Shown piece by piece: positions 18,397-26,608 of a stretch of 64,000 bases of DNA. The DNA lies in assembly GCF_013307435.2 (NCBI RefSeq), contig NZ_CP102845.1, forward strand, positions 1,302,001 to 1,366,000. The letters run 5' to 3'. The notes below the pieces were generated by a model. That model saw nothing but the letters and a program-made list of their open reading frames with translations, searched no databases and was not told the DNA's origin. This DNA is from Microvirga terrae (GTDB lineage Bacteria; Pseudomonadota; Alphaproteobacteria; Rhizobiales; Beijerinckiaceae). The stretch's first letter is position 1. Each line of letters opens with the position of its first letter. A program made the translations under genes and the position numbers.

Positions 18397-19701
18397 ATGA
18401 TCAAGATTAATGGTATCGTTCTCCTGAGCTGCCTCTTCACGAGCGCTTCTCTGGCGGGCTTGGCCGCCTCTCCGAGCGACGCGAAGGCACCGGCAGCCCA
18501 GGGGGCTGCCACGGCCAAGCCCGCATCGCCCACCCAGGCGCAGCTGCGCGCCATGTCCACGGTGAGGCTCCTCCGCCTCGGTCGGAAAGCTCTCGACGCG
18601 GAGATGGATACGCAGGACTTCGCCACCGGGCTGGATGCGGCCAAGATCGCGTCGTCCCGCGGCGACCGCGAAGCAACCCGCCTCATGGCAAAGATCATGG
18701 CCCGCCACGAGGTGGCGCTGCAGGGTGTCGATCGTGCCCGGCTCGAGCAGCGCCTCCGGTTCGAGGCTCTCAGAGGCGCCTCGAGTTCGGTGCTGGCCGT
18801 GGCCGGCATGTACGATCGCGGCGAAGGTGTTCCCGTCGACACGAAGAAGGCCGCCGAGTGGTACCTGTGGGCTGCTCGTGTCGGTCATGAGCGCGCTATG
18901 GCCTATGCCGCTTATGGCTATGGCACCGGTCGTGGCTTGGAGCGCAATGAGACGGCTGCGCTGAAATGGCTCGATAGTGTGAACGAGGGCCGTCGGCGCA
19001 GCACCCTGCTCGAGATCGGCTGGGCGCTCGCCCTGGGTAGCGAGGGAACGACGGACATGGAGTCGGCGCTTCGGTTCTTCGAGCAGGCGGCTCAACTCAA
19101 GCCTAGCATCGCCTACCAGGTCGCTGCCGAACTGGAGCGTGGAACACGAGGGATCCAGAACCGTGATGCGGCCGCCCGGTTGATCAGGATCGCGGCGGAG
19201 CGCGGCGATTCCGCTGCCGCCATGCGCATGGCGACTGCTCTCTCGAGCAGCACCGATCTCGAAGACCAGCGGCAGGTCGTGCGGTGGTACAGCCTTGCAG
19301 CCCTGGACAAGGACAATCTGGCGGCCGGGCAGACCCTCGCAAGACTTCTGACCTTGCGGCCCGCCGATGACTTGGTTGCTCTGATCATCGCAGGTCTCGA
19401 CAAGGCGGCCTCGGCCGGGAACACCGAAGCGCTCATCGGCCTGGCTCATGCCTACAACGATGGGATTGGCGTTCAAGCATTGCCGGAGAAGGCAGCAAGC
19501 CTGCTGCAGATTGCGGCCGATTCAGGCAATTCCGAAGCCAAGTACCGGCTTGGACTCATGTACAAGTCAGGATCGGGGGTCCGTGCCGACTCCGCGAAGG
19601 CGATCGAACTCATGAGCAGCGCCCGGGATAGCGGCTTTCCTCTTGCCGCCGTTGCTTTGAGTGCCATGACAGATCCTGCAACAGCCGAACCGACCAGGTA
19701 G
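18397..19701 (+). CDS. Sel1-repeat protein of AlgK-like size (third of three)
   Basis: 434 residues from ATG 18397, chosen because GGGAGAGG precedes it and a signal-like segment (MIKINGIVLLSCLFTSASLAG) follows at once. ATG 18328 overlaps the previous stop as TGATG and would give 457 residues; ATG 18376 would make the LLSC stretch usable as a lipobox. Sel1 repeats fill residues ~100-430, for example AAEWYLWAARVGHERAMAYAAYG and AASLLQIAADSGNSEAKYRLG. In length it is the closest to Pseudomonas AlgK (475). It is the last gene of the operon. A lipoprotein that seats the exporter is plausible, but the anchor is uncertain. Confidence 0.75.
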   Translation: MIKINGIVLLSCLFTSASLAGLAASPSDAKAPAAQGAATAKPASPTQAQLRAMSTVRLLRLGRKALDAEMDTQDFATGLDAAKIASSRGDREATRLMAKIMARHEVALQGVDRARLEQRLRFEALRGASSSVLAVAGMYDRGEGVPVDTKKAAEWYLWAARVGHERAMAYAAYGYGTGRGLERNETAALKWLDSVNEGRRRSTLLEIGWALALGSEGTTDMESALRFFEQAAQLKPSIAYQVAAELERGTRGIQNRDAAARLIRIAAERGDSAAAMRMATALSSSTDLEDQRQVVRWYSLAALDKDNLAAGQTLARLLTLRPADDLVALIIAGLDKAASAGNTEALIGLAHAYNDGIGVQALPEKAASLLQIAADSGNSEAKYRLGLMYKSGSGVRADSAKAIELMSSARDSGFPLAAVALSAMTDPATAEPTR

Positions 19702-20166
19702 GCCGGCGGAGCCTCTTCTGGCACGCCTAAAGCCGTTGCTCGGTAGGACTGGGAATGCCAGACGAGGTGCCGCAATCAACGGCATCTCGGATCAAGCGCG
19801 ACCGTTTATCGGCGGCACGCGATTGTCCGCATAAGAACTCTGTCCGGATGGGCTGAATGGCGTGCATGTCTCGGGCATGCGCAAGGCCTGTATTCGCGTT
19901 GCGGGCGAGGTGGGTTGCAACCCCGCCGGGCTTGGGCCTGAACGCGTCCGCGCATCAGAAAACTCGACATCAGATAAAACGTTATAAAGAAATTATTTGA
20001 GCGGATGGCCTCGTTTCGGCATTGATCCGTCTCCTCAAAACGAAGGCCTCTGAAGAGGCATTGATTTCTACCTCCTAAGCATAAAACGATACCCCTTTAT
20101 TAAGGATGGATAACGAACGGTTAATTTGTACAATTCGAGGTAATCTCTGCGGAAAGGCTCCCTCGC
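19702..20166. other. 465-base gap between the polysaccharide operon and the first LuxR gene
   Basis: No credible gene. The left half is GC-rich; the right half (from about 19970) is A+T-rich with runs such as GTTATAAAGAAATTATTTG, and should contain the promoter of the regulator starting at 20167. I see no strong terminator hairpin with a T-run behind the operon and no sigma-54 or EcfG promoter. Confidence 0.4.
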
Positions 20167-20937
20167 ATGTCACACCTTCTCCCAGTCACCACGATCTTAG
20201 GCTGCAAGAATTCGATGCTGCGCGAGGGCTTGAGGCATATCCTCTCGAGCACGCGATTCCGTCTGCACCCGGAGAACCTGACGCGCGCAGAGATCGCTCT
20301 CGATGAGACCTCGCGGGAAGGCCAGATCCTCTTCATTCTCGATGCTAACCTTTATCCAACCGGGTTGGCTGAAGGCATCTCGTCGTTGAAAGAGCAATAT
20401 GCTCAAGCTCGCATCGTCCTGCTCTCGGACAGCTTCAATCTTGAGGGGATGAAATCGGCCTTCCAATCCGGTGCGGATGGATACTGTCTCGCGACGACAG
20501 GATGCGAGGCTCTGATCAAGTACCTCGATCTGGTGATGCTGGGCGAAGTCGTCTTCCCGTCCGCAGCCTTCCTTGCCGCCATTTCCACGCACACCGAGGC
20601 GCTGGATCTCTCGAAGGAGGCTCCTGTCGTCAAAGTTTCCTCTCTTCAGGCTGCTCCGACGTCGGAAGGCCAGGATTCACCGATCCGCACCCTGTCGAGC
20701 AGAGAGGCGGAGATCCTTCAGTGTTTGATGCAGGGCGCGCCGAACAAGGTCATCGCGCGCAAGCTTGATGTTGCCGAGGCAACAGTGAAAGTTCACATCA
20801 AGGCTATTCTGCGCAAGATCCGCGTGGCAAACCGGACACAGGCTGCCATGTGGGCCGTCAACCACTTGTCGTCGGGCGCGGCTGATGCATCTTGGATGCA
20901 GGCGGAAGACACCTTGGCGGCAAACAGCTTGCGCTGA
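20167..20937 (+). CDS. LuxR/NarL-type regulator with degenerate receiver domain (paralog 1)
   Basis: 256 residues: a receiver-like N-terminal domain (about 1-135) and a LuxR HTH (about 175-235, LSSREAEILQCLMQGAPNKVIARK...ATVKVHIKAILRKI). The receiver keeps a candidate phospho-acceptor D59 (FILDANLYP), but the acidic pair near its start is missing (TTILGCKNSML) and the usual Lys after the GADGY strand is absent (CLATTG). It is therefore probably not controlled by ordinary phosphorylation. No histidine kinase is adjacent. It follows the polysaccharide operon by 465 bases and is a good candidate regulator of it. Closely related in sequence to the next gene. Confidence 0.82.
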   Translation: MSHLLPVTTILGCKNSMLREGLRHILSSTRFRLHPENLTRAEIALDETSREGQILFILDANLYPTGLAEGISSLKEQYAQARIVLLSDSFNLEGMKSAFQSGADGYCLATTGCEALIKYLDLVMLGEVVFPSAAFLAAISTHTEALDLSKEAPVVKVSSLQAAPTSEGQDSPIRTLSSREAEILQCLMQGAPNKVIARKLDVAEATVKVHIKAILRKIRVANRTQAAMWAVNHLSSGAADASWMQAEDTLAANSLR

Positions 20938-21409
20938 CAGCGTCCGTGTCGCTTCACCCGTGCCCGGAAGATGGTGGAGCGACATTTGCGGCATGCGCCG
21001 ACTTGCCAGCGATTGATTGTTTGCCATGGACTTGCTCGCGGCCGGATAACCTGCTCCCACCGACCCTGCCGGAATACATCGTGCGGAACGGCGAACTCGC
21101 AGCGGCTCTCCAGAATTCGGCCTTGGTCGAGATCAAGTCAGCTTTACGGTCGTTCGTGTTGCCGCGACAGGTACAGTCATCCTCCCAGAATTCCTAAAGG
21201 AAGTATCTTGTGCTTGGAGGTGAGGACTTATTGCTTACTAGACCACCGTCTGTGATACGGTATTACATATCATATTTGTACCTATCAATTACAGATTGTT
21301 AAAATGATTTGAATGGGTAATGATTGTCTCAAATGAGATTATAAGCTAAAGATCTTTAGGGGACCTTTACTATTTGCCTGACCGAATCAAGACCAGAAAG
21401 GCATCTGCG
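20938..21409. other. 472-base A+T-rich gap between the two LuxR genes
   Basis: The stretch 21195-21375 is strongly A+T-rich and carries a short palindrome TCTCA-AA-TGAGA near 21328-21339. It probably contains the promoter of the second regulator. The GC-rich first half (20940-21130) has open frames but no ribosome-binding site or family match. Confidence 0.4.
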
Positions 21410-22231
21410 ATGCGGAACACCTACGATCTTGATAGCCTTCCTCATCCAGGAGCCTCGTCGGCCAAGGACGTCGCGTATTCAAGATACATGGAACTGGCAC
21501 GGTCGGTTGAGCCCTCTTCCGGGGAGCATGTTGCTGGCCGCTCGACGAAGACGCTCCTCATCGAGCCGAACGCCCTCTTGAGAGAAGGTCTGCGTAGAAT
21601 TCTCGCGGAGACGGCTTACGCACCATCTGCTGCTGCGGCGAGCCTCGACGAGTTGGGATCCATGGCGGCCTTCGATGGCAGCACGATCGTCCTCATCATT
21701 GATGCAAGCCGCGACCATGAGGAAACCTGTCGGCAGGCCAAGGCATTGAAGGACACCAATTCCGGCGCGAAGATCGTCATGCTGATCGAGCAGTATGACA
21801 TCAAGCAGGTTATTGCGGCCTTCCAGGCCGGGGCGGACGCCTATCTCAAAAAGTCCATCTCCCATGAGGTCCTCGTAAAATCGCTCGACCTCGTGATGCT
21901 GGGGGAGGCGATCTTCCCAGGGGCAATCCTCGACCTTCTGCGGGAGCGTGAGGCGCCGGGCGCTCACGCGAATGAGGTGCCGGCTGCCGAGGATCCCCAT
22001 GACATGGGCCCTCCGGCCAAGGGTCTCTCGGTTCGCGAGACGGTGATCCTGCGCTGCCTCATGGATGGAGACTCGAACAAGATCATCGCTCGAAAGTTCG
22101 ACATCACGGAAGCAACCGTCAAGGTTCACGTCAAAGCGATCCTGCGCAAGATCCAGGCAAAGAATCGGACGCAGGCCGCGATCTGGGCCGCGAGCCATCT
22201 CCCGGCAAGCCGCGGGACGCCGACGAGCTGA
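21410..22231 (+). CDS. LuxR/NarL-type regulator with atypical receiver domain (paralog 2)
   Basis: 273 residues from ATG 21410, preceded by AGAAAGG; a TTG at 21374 could add 12 residues. After a ~45-residue disordered leader comes a receiver domain in which the first acidic pair is reduced to E52 (LLIEPNALLREGL). D98 (LIIDASRD) and a Lys pair (YLKKSIS) are kept. The C-terminal LuxR HTH (LSVRETVILRCLMDGDSNKIIARKF...) is nearly the same as in paralog 1, and both share the odd stretch LDLVMLGE-IFP at the receiver end. This one may still be phosphorylated. A perfect hairpin terminator follows. Confidence 0.83.
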   Translation: MRNTYDLDSLPHPGASSAKDVAYSRYMELARSVEPSSGEHVAGRSTKTLLIEPNALLREGLRRILAETAYAPSAAAASLDELGSMAAFDGSTIVLIIDASRDHEETCRQAKALKDTNSGAKIVMLIEQYDIKQVIAAFQAGADAYLKKSISHEVLVKSLDLVMLGEAIFPGAILDLLREREAPGAHANEVPAAEDPHDMGPPAKGLSVRETVILRCLMDGDSNKIIARKFDITEATVKVHVKAILRKIQAKNRTQAAIWAASHLPASRGTPTS

Positions 22232-22257
22232 GTGCGTCGACTTCGGAGCACCTCTTT

Positions 22258-22280
22258 AATGGGAGCCGCTGGCTCCCATT
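22258..22280. terminator. Perfect 10-bp hairpin, probably bidirectional terminator
   Basis: AATGGGAGCC, a 3-nt loop, then GGCTCCCATT. It lies between the converging LuxR gene and GMC oxidoreductase gene; A/T residues flank both sides, so it can stop transcripts from either direction. Confidence 0.75.
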
Positions 22281-22317
22281 CGTCTTTCAAAGGGTCGAAG
22301 AGAGCCCCCGGCTCAGG

Positions 22318-23976
22318 TTACGCGGAGCGTCGGGCCGGTACTGCGCTTCGCGACTGATCCTCCAGGATCATCGCGGCTCCCTTCTCGGCAATCATCAACG
22401 TTGGCGAATTCGTGTTTCCGCTCGTAATGGTCGGCATGACGGACGCGTCGATGACGCGCAGGCCTTCAAGGCCGCGGACCCGCAGGCGCGCATCCGTGAC
22501 GGCCATCGGGTCGCCGTCGATCCCCATCTTGGCGGTCCCGACAGGATGGAAGATCGTGGTTCCGATCTCCCGCGCACCGTTCAGAAGCTCGTCGTCCGTC
22601 GAGAGTTGGGCTCCAGGCCTGTACTCCTCGGGCCGGTACTTCTGAAGGGCCGGCATCGAGACGACGCGCCGGACCAGGCGCAGGGCATCCACGGCCACTC
22701 TCTGATCCTCAACGGTCGACAGGTAGTTCGGGCGAATGGCAGGCGCCTCGCCAGGGCTGTTGCTGCGAAGCTTGACGCTCCCCCGGCTGGTCGGCCGGAG
22801 ATTGCAGACGCTCGCCGTGAAGGCCGGGAACGGATGCGGGGCGTCCCCGAACTTGTCCAGCGACAGAGGCTGGATGTGGAATTGCAGGTTCGGAGTCGCA
22901 TAATCCTCCGATGAACGGGTGAAGGCCCCCAGTTGGGAGGGAGCCATCGTGAGCGGTCCCTTGCGGAAGAGGGCGTATTCGAGCGCCATCCGGCCCTTCT
23001 TGACCAGGGACCGATAATCCTCGTTGAGCGTCCGCACCCCGTGCACCCTATAGATCGGGCGCAGCTGGAGATGATCCTGCAGGTTCTCGCCGACGCCCGG
23101 CAGGTGGTGAACCACGTCGATCCCGCACTGCCGGAGGAAGGCGCCGTCCCCGATTCCGGACAGCTGCAGGAGCTGCGGGGACGCGATGGCACCTGCCGAG
23201 AGTATGACCTCCTTGCGCGCGAGAAGGCGCCTCAGAGCGCCGTTCTGAAGGATCTCGACACCGATCGCGCGGCTGCCTTCGAAAAGGATGCGCGTGGCAT
23301 GAGCCTTCGTCTCCACCTTGAGATTGGGACGGGAGAGAGCCGGTTTGAGGAAACCGCGTGCCGCGGACCAGCGCCGGCCACTCTTCTGGTTGACGTGGAA
23401 ATACGAGATACCCTCGTTGCTGCCGGTATTGAAATCGCTGACCCGGGGGATTCCTGCTTCGACCGCGGCTTCGACGAAGGCATCCAGAAGGTCCCAGCGC
23501 ATGCGAGGAGCCTCGACGCGCCATTCGCCGCCCACCCCGTGGTGGTCGCCTTCTCCGAGGTAGTGATCGAGATGCTGACGGAAGATGGGCCTGACGTCGT
23601 CCCAGCCCCAGCCGGCGAGACCCATCTGGCGCCAGTTGTCGTAATCCTCCCGCTGGCCGCGCATGTAGATCATGGCGTTGATGGCCGAGCAGCCGCCCAG
23701 GACCTTGCCGCGGGGATAGCTCAGGATGCGGCCGTTCAGGCCGGGCTCCGCCTCGGTCTTGAACATCCAGTCTGCGCGCGGATTGCCGATGGCGAAAAGA
23801 TAGCCGACCGGAATGTGGAACCAGATCCAGTTGTCCTTGCCGCCGGCCTCGAGCACGCAAACCGAATTGCCGGGATCCCTGGACAGGCGGTTCGCCAGGA
23901 CGCAGCCGGCGGATCCAGCGCCGACAATCACGTAATCGAATGTATCGCTGCCTGACATGGTATGGCTCAATCGCAT
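22318..23976 (-). CDS. GMC-family FAD-dependent oxidoreductase (choline/alcohol dehydrogenase-like)
   Basis: 552 residues; translation may start at the second Met (23958), which gives the usual N-terminus MSGSDTFDYVIVGAGSAG. The FAD-binding GxGxxG is followed by the GMC signature regions (YPRGKVLGGCSAINAMIYMRG and a GAIASPQLLQLSGIG segment). The C-terminus has the active-site FHPVGTAKMG His and the SGNTNSPT Asn. It oxidises a primary alcohol or choline-like substrate to an aldehyde and passes electrons to an acceptor. Substrate is not determinable; BetA and AlkJ are the nearest types I know. It lies downstream of, and on the same strand as, the liv transporter genes, so it may handle what they import. 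Confidence 0.88.
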   Translation of the reverse strand: MRLSHTMSGSDTFDYVIVGAGSAGCVLANRLSRDPGNSVCVLEAGGKDNWIWFHIPVGYLFAIGNPRADWMFKTEAEPGLNGRILSYPRGKVLGGCSAINAMIYMRGQREDYDNWRQMGLAGWGWDDVRPIFRQHLDHYLGEGDHHGVGGEWRVEAPRMRWDLLDAFVEAAVEAGIPRVSDFNTGSNEGISYFHVNQKSGRRWSAARGFLKPALSRPNLKVETKAHATRILFEGSRAIGVEILQNGALRRLLARKEVILSAGAIASPQLLQLSGIGDGAFLRQCGIDVVHHLPGVGENLQDHLQLRPIYRVHGVRTLNEDYRSLVKKGRMALEYALFRKGPLTMAPSQLGAFTRSSEDYATPNLQFHIQPLSLDKFGDAPHPFPAFTASVCNLRPTSRGSVKLRSNSPGEAPAIRPNYLSTVEDQRVAVDALRLVRRVVSMPALQKYRPEEYRPGAQLSTDDELLNGAREIGTTIFHPVGTAKMGIDGDPMAVTDARLRVRGLEGLRVIDASVMPTITSGNTNSPTLMIAEKGAAMILEDQSRSAVPARRSA

Positions 23977-24027
23977 GAGCCGGCGCTCAACCGCATGGGC
24001 ACCGGCAGAGTTTGCGACATTTGTCGC

Positions 24028-25002
24028 CTAGACGGCCCCTTTGGACCTGCGTCTCATCAGCTCGAGGATCTCTCCGACGATGCCTCGGCGGAACAGAAGC
24101 ACGCATATTACGAAGATGATGCCGATCAGCACCGTGACGGGGAAGTCGGATGCCGCCAGGTAGTTCTGCAGGGCGATCACGAGGCCGGCGCCGACGATGG
24201 GGCCGATCAACGTGCCGATGCCGCCGAGCAGGGTCATGAGAATGACCTCGCCGGACATCTGCCACTGCACGTCCGTGAGCGTTGCAAACTGAAACACGAT
24301 AGCCTTCGTTCCGCCGGCCAGACCTGCCAGAGCGGCCGACATGACGAAGGCGCCGAGCTTATACCGGTCCACCCGGTAGCCGAGCGAGACCGCCCGGCGC
24401 TCGTTCTCGCGGATCGCCTTGAGGATGTTGCCGAACGGCGAGTTCACGATGCGCCAGATCGCGAAGAAGCCGAACAGGAAGATGGCCAGCGTGACGTAGT
24501 ACATGGCCAGAGGCTGGTTCAGGTCGACGACGCCGAGCAGATGGCCGCGCGGCACGCCCTGGATTCCGTCTTCACCGTGGGTGAAGGGCACCTGCAGGCA
24601 GATGAAGGCGAACATCTGCGACAGGGCAAGGGTGATCATGGAGAAGTAGATGCCCTGGCGGCGGATGGCGACGAAACCGATCACGGCACCCATTACGGCC
24701 GCGCCGCCGACGCCGAGCAGGATGGCGGTCAGGGGCTCCAGGCCCCACACCTTGGCCGCATGGGCGGTGACATAGGCCGCCCCGCCGAAGAAGGCCGCAT
24801 GGCCGAAGGAGAGGAGCCCCACATAGCCGATGAGCAGGTTGAACGCGCAGGCGAAGAGCGCGAAGCAGAGCACGCTCATCAGCATGACGGGATAGAAGAA
24901 GAAGGGGGCCGCCGCCAGGGCTGCGACCGCGATGGTCCCGAGGACCATGGAGGACGTCCGCAGCCTGGGCTGTTCTGTGAGATACTGGGTTCCGACAGCC
25001 AT
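24028..25002 (-). CDS. livM: Branched-chain amino-acid-type ABC permease, LivM family
   Basis: 324 residues with about nine hydrophobic segments and the conserved LivM stretches LLIGYVGLLSFGHAAFFGGAAY and VGGIGTLIGPIVGA-like (LLGGIGTLIGPIVGAGLV). One of two inner-membrane channel subunits of a HAAT-family importer. It starts 4 bases after livH ends and is the last liv gene on the transcript. The substrate class (Leu/Ile/Val, amides, urea, aromatic acids) cannot be fixed from the permease. Confidence 0.92.
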   Translation of the reverse strand: MAVGTQYLTEQPRLRTSSMVLGTIAVAALAAAPFFFYPVMLMSVLCFALFACAFNLLIGYVGLLSFGHAAFFGGAAYVTAHAAKVWGLEPLTAILLGVGGAAVMGAVIGFVAIRRQGIYFSMITLALSQMFAFICLQVPFTHGEDGIQGVPRGHLLGVVDLNQPLAMYYVTLAIFLFGFFAIWRIVNSPFGNILKAIRENERRAVSLGYRVDRYKLGAFVMSAALAGLAGGTKAIVFQFATLTDVQWQMSGEVILMTLLGGIGTLIGPIVGAGLVIALQNYLAASDFPVTVLIGIIFVICVLLFRRGIVGEILELMRRRSKGAV

Positions 25003-25006
25003 GATA

Positions 25007-25894
25007 TCACTCCTCCCGCCCGAAGAGACCTGCCGGCCTGACGAGCAGAACGATGGCCATGATCACAAAGATAACGATGCTCGAGGCTTCTGGATAGAAG
25101 ACCTTCGTCAGCCCCTCGAGGACGCCGAGCACGTAGCCGGTCACGATGGCGCCCAGGATCGACCCCATGCCGCCGACGACGACCACTGCGAACACGATGA
25201 TGATGAGGTTCGAGCCCATCAGCGGGCTCACCTGGTAGATCGGGGCTGCCAGCACGCCGGCCAGAGCCGCGAGGGCGGCGCCGAGGCCGTAGGTGAGCGT
25301 GAGCAGCAGGGGCACGTTCACGCCGAAGGCCTGGACCAGCGTGGCGTTTTCCGTGGCCGCTCTCAGATAGGCGCCAAGCCGCGTCTTCTCGATGAGGAGC
25401 CACGTGCCGAGGCAGACGACCAGGGAGGCGATGACCACCCAGCCGCGGTAGATCGGCAGGAACATGAAGCCGAGATTGACGGCGCCCGTCAGCTGCGGCG
25501 GTGGCGCATAGGGCTGTCCGGCAGCGCCGAACCAGTAGCGGAACGCGCCTTCGAGAATGAGCGCGAGGCCGAAGGTCAGAAGAAGGCCGTAGAGCGGATC
25601 CACGCCGTAGAGACGGCTCAGCATCGTCCTCTCGATCACGACCGCGACCGCCCCGACGATCAGAGGGGCCAGAATGAGCGCCGGCCAGTAGCCGATTCCC
25701 AGCCAGTTCAGGAGCAGGTAGGCGGCGAAGGCGCCCAGCATGTACTGCGCGCCATGGGCGAAGTTGATGACCCGCAGCAGGCCAAAGATCACGGCGAGGC
25801 CGAGGCTCAGCATGGCGTAGAACGAGCCGTTGATCAGGCCGATGAGGATCTGGCCGTAGAGGGCAGGGGCGGGAATGCCGAAAATCGTGCTCAT
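25007..25894 (-). CDS. livH: Branched-chain amino-acid-type ABC permease, LivH family
   Basis: 295 residues, eight or so membrane segments. Family stretches include GLINGSFYAMLSLGLAVIFGLLRVINFAHGAQYMLGAF near the start and VVVGGMGSILGAIVTGYVLG in the loop that contacts the ATPase. It pairs with LivM to form the membrane pore. The gap to livF is six bases, so livG-F-H-M are one transcription unit. Confidence 0.93.
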   Translation of the reverse strand: MSTIFGIPAPALYGQILIGLINGSFYAMLSLGLAVIFGLLRVINFAHGAQYMLGAFAAYLLLNWLGIGYWPALILAPLIVGAVAVVIERTMLSRLYGVDPLYGLLLTFGLALILEGAFRYWFGAAGQPYAPPPQLTGAVNLGFMFLPIYRGWVVIASLVVCLGTWLLIEKTRLGAYLRAATENATLVQAFGVNVPLLLTLTYGLGAALAALAGVLAAPIYQVSPLMGSNLIIIVFAVVVVGGMGSILGAIVTGYVLGVLEGLTKVFYPEASSIVIFVIMAIVLLVRPAGLFGREE

Positions 25895-25900
25895 GATGCT

Positions 25901-26608
25901 CTACACCCCAAGAACTTCGTGGAGCTCGTCCATGCGCGCATCGAGCTCGTGGCCGGGGAACGAGTTCACCATACGCCCGTCCTCCATGAGGTAGAAGCGA
26001 TCGGCCACCTTCTTCGCGAAGCGGAAGTTCTGCTCCACGAGCAGGATGGTCATGCCGCGCTTTTTCAGGGCGACCAGAACGTCGCCGATACGCTGGACGA
26101 TCACCGGCGCCAGACCCTCCGTCGGTTCGTCGAGAAGGATGATCCGCGCGCCGGTGCGCAGCACGCGGGCGATGGCGAGCATCTGCTGCTCGCCGCCGGA
26201 CAGCTTCGTCCCCTGGCTCGAGCGGCGTTCATGGAGATTGGGGAAGAGGCTGTAGATCTCCTCCACGCTCATCCCGCCCTCCGCGACTGTCGGCGGCAGC
26301 ATCAGGTTCTCGGAAACGTTCAGGCTCGCGAAGATCCCGCGCTCCTCGGGCACGTAACCGAGGCCGGTCTGCGCGACCTTGTGGAGCGGCAATCCCAGGA
26401 GATCCTTGCCGCGCAGGCGGATCACGCCCTCGCGGCGGCGCAGGATTCCCATGATGGCCCGCAGGGTGGTCGTCTTGCCGGCGCCGTTGCGGCCGAGCAG
26501 GGTGACGGTTTCGCCCTCGCGGATGTCGAGATCGACCCCGTGGAGAACATGGCTCTCGCCATACCAGGCGTTGAGCCCGCGGACTTCGAGGAGGGGAGCG
26601 CTACTCAT
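25901..26608 (-). CDS. livF: ABC transporter ATPase, LivF family
   Basis: 235 residues from ATG 26608; the open frame extends further upstream, but MSSAPLLEVRGLNAWYG is the normal family start. Walker A is GRNGAGKTT, the signature is LSGGEQQM, Walker B is IILLDEPTEGLAP, and the H-loop region is LLVEQNF (Gln-Asn as in LivF). Its start codon overlaps the livG stop by eight bases, so translation is coupled. It drives uptake with LivG. Confidence 0.93.
   Translation of the reverse strand: MSSAPLLEVRGLNAWYGESHVLHGVDLDIREGETVTLLGRNGAGKTTTLRAIMGILRRREGVIRLRGKDLLGLPLHKVAQTGLGYVPEERGIFASLNVSENLMLPPTVAEGGMSVEEIYSLFPNLHERRSSQGTKLSGGEQQMLAIARVLRTGARIILLDEPTEGLAPVIVQRIGDVLVALKKRGMTILLVEQNFRFAKKVADRFYLMEDGRMVNSFPGHELDARMDELHEVLGV

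Noticed and set aside
19721..19745. Sigma-54-like TGGCACG followed by TTGC.
   Set aside because: The TTGC is 10 bases after TGGCACG instead of 4; the rigid spacing of sigma-54 promoters excludes it.
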